Made by a program: the position numbers and the translations under genes
Notes under the pieces: generated by a model
Database searches by the model: none
What the model saw: only the letters and a program-made list of their open reading frames with translations
What the model was told of the DNA's origin: nothing
Source: Massilia sp.
GTDB taxonomy: Bacteria > Pseudomonadota > Gammaproteobacteria > Burkholderiales > Burkholderiaceae_D
Reading direction: 5' to 3'
DNA length: 10,172 nt
Assembly (NCBI GenBank): GCA_028291845.1
Contig: JAQGNM010000491.1
Location: forward strand, 1-10,172
Shown here: piece after piece, positions 6,034 to 10,172 of the stretch
How the letters are laid out: every line of letters begins with the position of its first letter
Numbering within the stretch: the first letter of the stretch is position 1

Positions 6034-6684
6034 TCAAGCGGCGGCGCGCAACTGCAGCAAGTAATAAAACACCATGCCGGCCTTGTCTTGCCGCACCGGG
6101 AACCAGGGAGCTAACCAGGCGGGCGTCGGCTCTTCACCGCTGGCGGCGTCTTCCGGGAACGGTAACGGTGTGCCGGACTCGGCATACACCAGGCCTTCGT
6201 CGTTCATTAATTTCAGGCACAGGGGCAGGCTTTTCGACAGCAGGTCTTGTTGATACGGCGGATCGAGAAACACCAGGTCGAAGCGGGCGCCGCGCGCGCC
6301 CAGCGAAGCGGCCAGCACCAGCGCATCGGCGCGCTGCACGGTGACCGTGTCCGCCTTGAGTTTGTCCTTGATCTCGCTTAGTTGCCGCACCACTTGCGGG
6401 TGCGAGTCGACCAGGGTGACGCTGGCCGCGCCGCGGCTGGCCGCTTCAAAACCGAGCGCGCCGCTGCCGGCATATAAATCGAGCACCTGGGCTGTATCCC
6501 ATTGGTGGTCCCACAGGTGGCTGATCCAGTTGAACACCGTTTCGCGCACGCGGTCGGGGGTGGGGCGCAAGCCGAGCGCATCGAGCACCGGCAACTGGCT
6601 GCGTTTCCAATCGCCGCCGATGATGCGAACGTGTTTCGGCGGCGGCGGGCGGTGAACGGGGACTTTAGGAGGCTTTTTTTGCAT
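6034..6684 (-). CDS. rsmD: 16S rRNA (guanine(966)-N(2))-methyltransferase RsmD
   Basis: An AdoMet-dependent methyltransferase that modifies G966 of 16S rRNA in the small ribosomal subunit. The 216-residue protein opens with a basic, proline-rich tail (residues 1-17) typical of the variable N-terminus. It continues with the family signature VRIIGGDWKRSQLPV and LRPTPDRVRETVFNWI (39-54), the AdoMet-binding motif I VLDLYAGSGALGFEAASRGA (67-86), the acidic motif II LVDSHP, and the catalytic motif IV LVFLDPPY (137-144). The ATG at 6684 is chosen; an in-frame GTG at 6693 is possible and neither has a strong ribosome site. The stop of the preceding lipoprotein gene lies 36 bp upstream, so the two are probably co-transcribed. 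coaD follows in the same direction, a common bacterial neighbourhood. Confidence 0.96.
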   Translation of the reverse strand: MQKKPPKVPVHRPPPPKHVRIIGGDWKRSQLPVLDALGLRPTPDRVRETVFNWISHLWDHQWDTAQVLDLYAGSGALGFEAASRGAASVTLVDSHPQVVRQLSEIKDKLKADTVTVQRADALVLAASLGARGARFDLVFLDPPYQQDLLSKSLPLCLKLMNDEGLVYAESGTPLPFPEDAASGEEPTPAWLAPWFPVRQDKAGMVFYYLLQLRAAA

Positions 6685-6720
6685 GGGCGGCACTATATCA
6701 TTTGCTCACTTGCCAGTTCA

Positions 6721-7623
6721 TCACGTCTGCGGCTGGGTCGACAGTACATTGAAATCCTCGATCCAGCCTGCCATGCGTTTTTGCGCATTGGCCTTCTGGG
6801 CCGGCGTGGCGATTTTCACCGCCGTCAGAATCATCTGGATGGTCCCCTCTTCATAAGTGTCATAAAACGCCTTGCGCTCCGGCGCATCGAGGCGATCGAA
6901 CAATTCGCGCACCAGGCCGTGCAATTGGGTGATGGTGGCGTCCTTGCTCAGCTTTTCCTGCTGAATCTTGCGCACCACGGCGACAATCCTCTTCTGGCGG
7001 CGCACCCGCTCATCGAGCCAGATATCGTTGTTCAAGGGGCGCGCATCCGACGCCTTTTTCAGGATCGCTTCCTGCTCGGAACTGAAATGGCCGAACCATA
7101 AATTGAACTGCTCCATCGATTTTTTGAAACGGGCTTTTTGCTGGTCTTCCAGGTCGCCCTTCATGAATTTCTTACGATAATCCTCGTTATTCTTGGCGAA
7201 CTTTTTTTCCATCTGGGCGATCTGCTCCGGCTTGACGGTCCTGGCAAGGTCGGCCAATTCCGGCAACGCTTTAAAGGCGAGCAATTCAGTGCGCGAGCGG
7301 ATCTGGTCGTAGTCGGCGTGCAGATCGGCCGCCGTCATGCTGCCGGCCAGTTGACGCTGCCCCGTCTGCAGCAGCTGCACATAATCTTTCAGTTGGGTCT
7401 TGCGGTGCCACTGGAACAGGTTGTCGATATCGCGTTTCACGAAACCCGACTGGTCGCTGTCGAGGTCCAGATAATTGTTCAACCACCAATACAAGACGGT
7501 GTCGCCGTGGTTATACGTGAACCGGATGCTGCTGCAGGCAGTCAGCAGCGCCATCAGGCCTATCAGGAACAGCAGGCGCATGCGGCCGATTCCTGCACTG
7601 GTGGGCGTGTTAAAATTTTTCAT
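6721..7623 (-). CDS. DUF6279-like outer-membrane lipoprotein of unknown function
   Basis: A 300-residue predicted lipoprotein. The hydrophobic segment MRLLFLIGLMALLTAC gives a lipobox (LLTA-Cys30). Ser at +2 suggests sorting to the outer membrane. The mature protein is almost entirely helical and charged, with the family-like beginning SSIRFTYNHGDTVLYWWLNN, YLDLDSDQSGF and many Lys/Glu-rich helices (KPEQIAQMEKKFAKNNEDYR, KKASDARPLNND). I recognise this as the DUF6279 type; no biochemical role is established. The start is uncertain: the ATG at 7623 gives a 29-residue leader, while the ATG at 7581 has AGGAA 8 bases before it and gives a short 15-residue leader. With the longer form only 27 bp separate it from divergent glmU. 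Probably co-transcribed with rsmD. Confidence 0.85.
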   Translation of the reverse strand: MKNFNTPTSAGIGRMRLLFLIGLMALLTACSSIRFTYNHGDTVLYWWLNNYLDLDSDQSGFVKRDIDNLFQWHRKTQLKDYVQLLQTGQRQLAGSMTAADLHADYDQIRSRTELLAFKALPELADLARTVKPEQIAQMEKKFAKNNEDYRKKFMKGDLEDQQKARFKKSMEQFNLWFGHFSSEQEAILKKASDARPLNNDIWLDERVRRQKRIVAVVRKIQQEKLSKDATITQLHGLVRELFDRLDAPERKAFYDTYEEGTIQMILTAVKIATPAQKANAQKRMAGWIEDFNVLSTQPQT

Positions 7624-7650
7624 CTATATAACTCTTTCAAAGTGCTGCTC

Positions 7651-9027
7651 ATGAACGTCGTCATTCTCGCCGCTGGTATGGGAAAGCGCATGCAATCGGC
7701 GCTCCCTAAAGTCTTGCATCCCTTGGCAGGCAAGCCGTTGTTGCAGCACGTAATTGATACTGCACGTGAACTTTCACCGCGCAAATTATGCGTGATTTAC
7801 GGGCACGGCGGCGCAGCGGTGCCGCAGATGGTCGAGCAGCAAAATAACGGCCAGTTCGCCGCCATCGACACCGCCCTGCAAGAACCGCAACTGGGCACCG
7901 GCCACGCCGTCATGCAGGCGCTGCCGCAATTGGACGAGTCGCAGCCGACCTTGATTTTGTATGGCGACGTGCCTCTGACGACGGCCGACTCGCTGCGCCG
8001 CCTGGTGCAAGCGGCCGGCAGCGACAAGCTCGGCATTCTCACCGTCGAACAAGCCAATCCCTTCGGCCTGGGCCGCATGGTCCGTGAGAACGGCAAGATC
8101 GTGCGCATTGTCGAAGAAAAAGATGCCAGCGATGAAGAACGAAAGATCCGTGAAATCAACAGCGGCATCATGGTGGCCCCCACCGCGCGCTTAAAGGCGT
8201 GGTTGAGCACCCTGTCGAACAACAACGCCCAGGGCGAGTACTACCTCACCGATATCGTCGCCAAGGCGGTCGCGGAAAACATGGAAGTGGTGTCGGCGCA
8301 TCCGTCGGCCGAATGGGAAGTGGCGGGCGTGAACAGCAAGGTGCAACTGGCGGAACTGGAACGCCGTCACCAGCTGAACCTGGCCAACAAGCTATTGGAA
8401 CAAGGCGTGACCCTGATGGACCCGGCCCGCATCGATATCCGCGGCAGCTTGACGTGCGGGCGCGATGTGACGATCGACGTCGGCTGCGTGTTCGAGGGCA
8501 ATGTCCAGTTGGCCGATGGCGTCAAGGTGGGCGCGCACAGCGTGCTGGTCGATGCGAGCATCGGCGCCGGCGTGCAAATCAAACCGTTTTGCCATATCGA
8601 AGGCGCCGAAGTGGGCGCGCAATCGCAGATCGGCCCGTATGCGCGACTGCGCCCGGGCGCCCAACTGGCGCAGGATGTCCACATCGGCAATTTCGTTGAA
8701 GTCAAAAACAGCATCATCGCCGCCAGCAGCAAGGCCAATCACCTGGCATATATCGGCGACTCGACGGTCGGTGCGCGGGTCAACATCGGCGCCGGTACCA
8801 TCACCTGTAATTACGATGGCGTCAACAAACACCGCACGGTGATCGAGGACGACTGTTTTATCGGCAGCGATTCGCAACTGGTGGCGCCGGTGACGGTGGG
8901 CGCGGGCGCGACCCTCGGCGCGGGCACCACCTTGACCAAGAATGCGCCGGCCGGCAAGCTGACCATTTCGCGCGCTAAACAAATCACCATCGACAGCTGG
9001 CAGCGGCCGGTGAAGATCAAAAAATAA
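7651..9027 (+). CDS. glmU: Bifunctional UDP-N-acetylglucosamine pyrophosphorylase / glucosamine-1-phosphate N-acetyltransferase
   Basis: Makes UDP-GlcNAc, precursor of peptidoglycan and lipopolysaccharide, from glucosamine-1-phosphate in two steps in the cytosol. The 458-residue length matches the family. The N-terminal uridyltransferase domain (1-~228) has LAAGMGKRM (6-14), Lys28 in LAGKPL, LGTGHAV (81-87), YGDVPL (Asp106) and Asn228 in VAGVNSK. The left-handed beta-helix acetyltransferase domain (~250-458) shows many hexapeptide repeats plus Arg334, Lys352, His364 (the likely base), Tyr367, Asn378, Asn387, Lys393 and Arg441, one position on from the E. coli residues. The start at MNVVILAAG fits the family although only a weak AAAGTG precedes it. 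The stop lies 10 bp from that of the convergent Lrp-type gene, with no terminator between. glmS, for the first enzyme of the same pathway, lies just beyond. Confidence 0.98.
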   Translation: MNVVILAAGMGKRMQSALPKVLHPLAGKPLLQHVIDTARELSPRKLCVIYGHGGAAVPQMVEQQNNGQFAAIDTALQEPQLGTGHAVMQALPQLDESQPTLILYGDVPLTTADSLRRLVQAAGSDKLGILTVEQANPFGLGRMVRENGKIVRIVEEKDASDEERKIREINSGIMVAPTARLKAWLSTLSNNNAQGEYYLTDIVAKAVAENMEVVSAHPSAEWEVAGVNSKVQLAELERRHQLNLANKLLEQGVTLMDPARIDIRGSLTCGRDVTIDVGCVFEGNVQLADGVKVGAHSVLVDASIGAGVQIKPFCHIEGAEVGAQSQIGPYARLRPGAQLAQDVHIGNFVEVKNSIIAASSKANHLAYIGDSTVGARVNIGAGTITCNYDGVNKHRTVIEDDCFIGSDSQLVAPVTVGAGATLGAGTTLTKNAPAGKLTISRAKQITIDSWQRPVKIKK

Positions 9028-9037
9028 GCGTTTATTT

Positions 9038-9505
9038 TTAGACGGCAATTCTCGTCTCGAACTTGCTGCGAAACGTAGAAAAATAGGTTTTGACGTTTCG
9101 CACATTGGCGTGGGTGGCGAACAGCCGGTGCGCCAGCGCGTGGTAGGCCGGCATATCGGCCACCTGCACCATCAGCACGAAGTCCGGTCCCGGCGCCACC
9201 CGGTAGCACTGCAATACCGCCGCTTCCTTCTCCACCAGCGCTTCGAACTCCGCCATCTTGTCGGACGCCTGCACGTCCAGCGAAATCTCGACGATGGCGC
9301 ACAGCTGCGCCCCCACCTTGCTTGGGTCGACCAGCGCCACCTGGCGCGTGATCACGCCGCTGTCCGTCAATTGCTTGACCCTTCTCAGGCAAGTGGGCGG
9401 CGACACGTGCACCAGTTCGGCCAATTCGGCATTGGTCAACGATGCATCCTGCTGCAGCGTGTTCAAAATGCGACGATCGAGCTCGTCGAAATCGTTATGC
9501 ACCAT
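9038..9505 (-). CDS. Lrp/AsnC-family transcriptional regulator between glmU and glmS
   Basis: A 155-residue DNA-binding protein with both Lrp domains. Residues 6-62 form the winged helix-turn-helix (FDELDRRILNTLQQDASLTN, AELAELVHVSPPTCLRRVKQ). Residues ~67-150 form the ligand-binding RAM domain with VAPGPDFVLMVQVAD (103-117) and a YHALAHRLFATHANVRNVKT helix-strand segment. It is clearly distinct from the other Lrp-type protein in this window. The ATG at 9505 is preceded by GATGAGAT, a modest ribosome site. It has a good sigma-70 promoter (TTCACG, 17 bp, TATAAT) that lies under a 46-bp near-palindrome, a strong hint of autoregulation. Divergence from glmS and convergence with glmU suggest it controls amino-sugar synthesis. 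Its effector is unknown; an amino acid such as glutamine, the GlmS substrate, would make sense but is a guess. Confidence 0.93.
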   Translation of the reverse strand: MVHNDFDELDRRILNTLQQDASLTNAELAELVHVSPPTCLRRVKQLTDSGVITRQVALVDPSKVGAQLCAIVEISLDVQASDKMAEFEALVEKEAAVLQCYRVAPGPDFVLMVQVADMPAYHALAHRLFATHANVRNVKTYFSTFRSKFETRIAV

Positions 9506-9542
9506 GCGTTATCTCATCCCGATGAAAAATTTACGCCATAAA

Positions 9543-9588
9543 ATGAAATTATATTTCACGATCATATGATCGTGAAAGAAAATTTCAT
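9543..9588. promoter_or_regulatory. 46-bp near-perfect palindrome, probable regulator operator
   Basis: A perfect 24-bp core (9554-9577) has half-site TTTCACGATCAT. It is flanked by arms ATGAAATT (9543-9550) and AATTTCAT (9581-9588) in exact register about the same centre (9565/9566). Only 2 of 23 base pairs across the dyad mismatch (9551/9580 and 9553/9578). It covers the -35 and -10 of the adjacent lrp promoter and lies about 60-105 bp upstream of the inferred glmS start point. Best read as a binding site for the adjacent Lrp/AsnC protein. Confidence 0.8.
9548..9576 (-). promoter_or_regulatory. Sigma-70 promoter of the Lrp/AsnC gene
   Basis: On the minus strand, -35 TTCACG (9576-9571, 4 of 6), a 17-bp spacer, and -10 TATAAT (9553-9548, perfect). 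Transcription would start near 9541, giving a leader of about 36 bases. The whole promoter lies within the palindrome at 9543-9588, so binding there would block polymerase. Confidence 0.7.
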
Positions 9589-9612
9589 AAAAAGGCATAA
9601 CTCGTTAGCATA

Positions 9613-9632
9613 TTTCATCTAGTTTCATCTAG
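9613..9632 (+). repeat. Tandem 10-bp direct repeat in the glmS promoter
   Basis: TTTCATCTAG occurs twice in direct succession (9613-9622, 9623-9632), occupying the -35 and spacer region of the glmS promoter. The hexamer TTTCAT recurs at 9583-9588 and 9643-9648, all starts being multiples of 10 bp apart, so the copies face the same side of the helix. Confidence 0.85.
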
Positions 9633-9634
9633 GA

Positions 9635-9640
9635 TACAAT
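9635..9640 (+). promoter_or_regulatory. Probable -10 hexamer of glmS
   Basis: TACAAT (5 of 6) lies 28 bp before the glmS ATG. The -35 position contains TTTCAT or ATTTCA, far from consensus, which suggests dependence on an activator. The inferred leader is only about 22 bases, too short for a glmS ribozyme or for GlmZ-type small-RNA control. Confidence 0.55.
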
Positions 9641-9668
9641 TCTTTCATACGACTCAAGTGAGGCAATT

Positions 9669-10172
9669 ATGTGCGGAATCGTCGGAGCAGTCGCCCAGCG
9701 CAATATCACCCCGATCCTGATCGAGGGCCTGAAACGCCTTGAATACCGTGGCTACGATTCCTGCGGCGTCGCCCTGCACGTCGACGGCCGCCTGCAGCGC
9801 TCGCGCAGCACCGCCCGTGTGGCCGAGCTGGAAGCGCAAATGGCCGACATCGGCCTGCAAGGTTTTACGGGCATCGCCCACACCCGCTGGGCCACCCACG
9901 GCGCCCCCGCTTCGCACAACGCCCACCCGCACTTTTCGCCCACCGAAGAAGCCGCCCGCATCGCCCTGGTCCACAACGGCATCATTGAAAACCACGACGA
10001 ACTGCGCGCTGAATTGACGGCGCAGGGTTATGTGTTCCAGAGCCAGACCGATACCGAAGTCATCGCCCACCTGGTCGACCATATGTACAACGGCGACTTG
10101 TTCGACACCGTGCAGCAGGCCGTCAAGCGCCTGCATGGCGCCTACGCCATCGCCGTGTTCTGCCGCGATGAG
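9669..10172 (+). CDS. glmS: Glutamine--fructose-6-phosphate aminotransferase (isomerizing), N-terminal 168 residues (cut by window edge)
   Basis: Converts fructose-6-phosphate and glutamine to glucosamine-6-phosphate and glutamate, the first committed step of amino-sugar synthesis in the cytosol. Visible is the class II (Ntn) glutaminase domain. MCGIVGAVAQ has the nucleophile Cys2, exposed after Met removal. LEYRGYDS, GIAHTRWATHG (Arg73), NAHPH, VHNGIIENH (Asn103, Gly104) and SQTDTEVIAHL (Asp128) form the glutamine-binding and oxyanion sites, as in E. coli GlmS. The SIS sugar-isomerase domains lie beyond the window; families run to about 605-610 residues. The start is fixed by the obligatory Met-Cys and by GTGAGG 5 bases upstream. 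Upstream are phased TTTCAT repeats and the large palindrome shared with the divergent Lrp-type gene. glmU lies on the other side of that gene. Confidence 0.98.
   Translation, partial: MCGIVGAVAQRNITPILIEGLKRLEYRGYDSCGVALHVDGRLQRSRSTARVAELEAQMADIGLQGFTGIAHTRWATHGAPASHNAHPHFSPTEEAARIALVHNGIIENHDELRAELTAQGYVFQSQTDTEVIAHLVDHMYNGDLFDTVQQAVKRLHGAYAIAVFCRDE

Noticed and set aside
7138..7650. In-frame 171-codon extension upstream of glmU, which would make a fusion
   Set aside because: The extension is antisense to the lipoprotein gene; GlmU proteins begin at MNVVILAAG and the total length of 458 from there matches the family.
9641..9668. glmS ribozyme or long regulatory leader
   Set aside because: The inferred leader is about 22 bases; no room for the ribozyme core, which also belongs to Gram-positive lineages.

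Overview
The window looks like a chromosomal housekeeping segment from a GC-rich betaproteobacterium, most likely Oxalobacteraceae (Janthinobacterium/Duganella/Massilia type). That placement is inferred from protein character and gene content, not from a search. There are twelve protein genes, two of them cut by the window edges. I see no RNA genes, mobile elements or CRISPR arrays. All gene-free gaps are shorter than 220 bp.

Left part (1-2815): the first 714 residues of the bifunctional proline catabolic enzyme PutA run on the minus strand. The gene is divergent from an Lrp/AsnC-family regulator, probably a PutR-type proline-responsive activator. This PutA lacks the N-terminal ribbon-helix-helix domain that makes some PutA proteins their own repressor, so the divergent regulator probably has that job. 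Two short palindromes lie in the shared 216-bp gap.

Middle (2867-4956): a LysR-type regulator (minus) is divergent from a 95-residue membrane protein of unknown function (plus). A strong bidirectional terminator follows. Then comes a secreted chalcone isomerase-like protein (minus).

Centre right (5060-7623, minus): rsmD (16S rRNA m2G966 methyltransferase), coaD (phosphopantetheine adenylyltransferase) and a YfhL-type 2[4Fe-4S] ferredoxin lie in one direction, with coaD and the ferredoxin only 5 bp apart. Upstream of rsmD is a DUF6279-like lipoprotein gene. A repeat-rich, structured 195-bp gap separates rsmD from coaD.

Right part (7651-10172): glmU (plus), a second Lrp/AsnC regulator (minus) and the start of glmS (plus) bring together two enzymes of UDP-GlcNAc synthesis. 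The lrp-glmS gap carries the most striking non-coding signals of the window. One is a 46-bp near-perfect palindrome overlapping a good lrp promoter. The other is a set of TTTCAT hexamers spaced in multiples of 10 bp that runs into the glmS promoter. Together they suggest that this regulator controls itself and glmS, that is, entry into amino-sugar synthesis.
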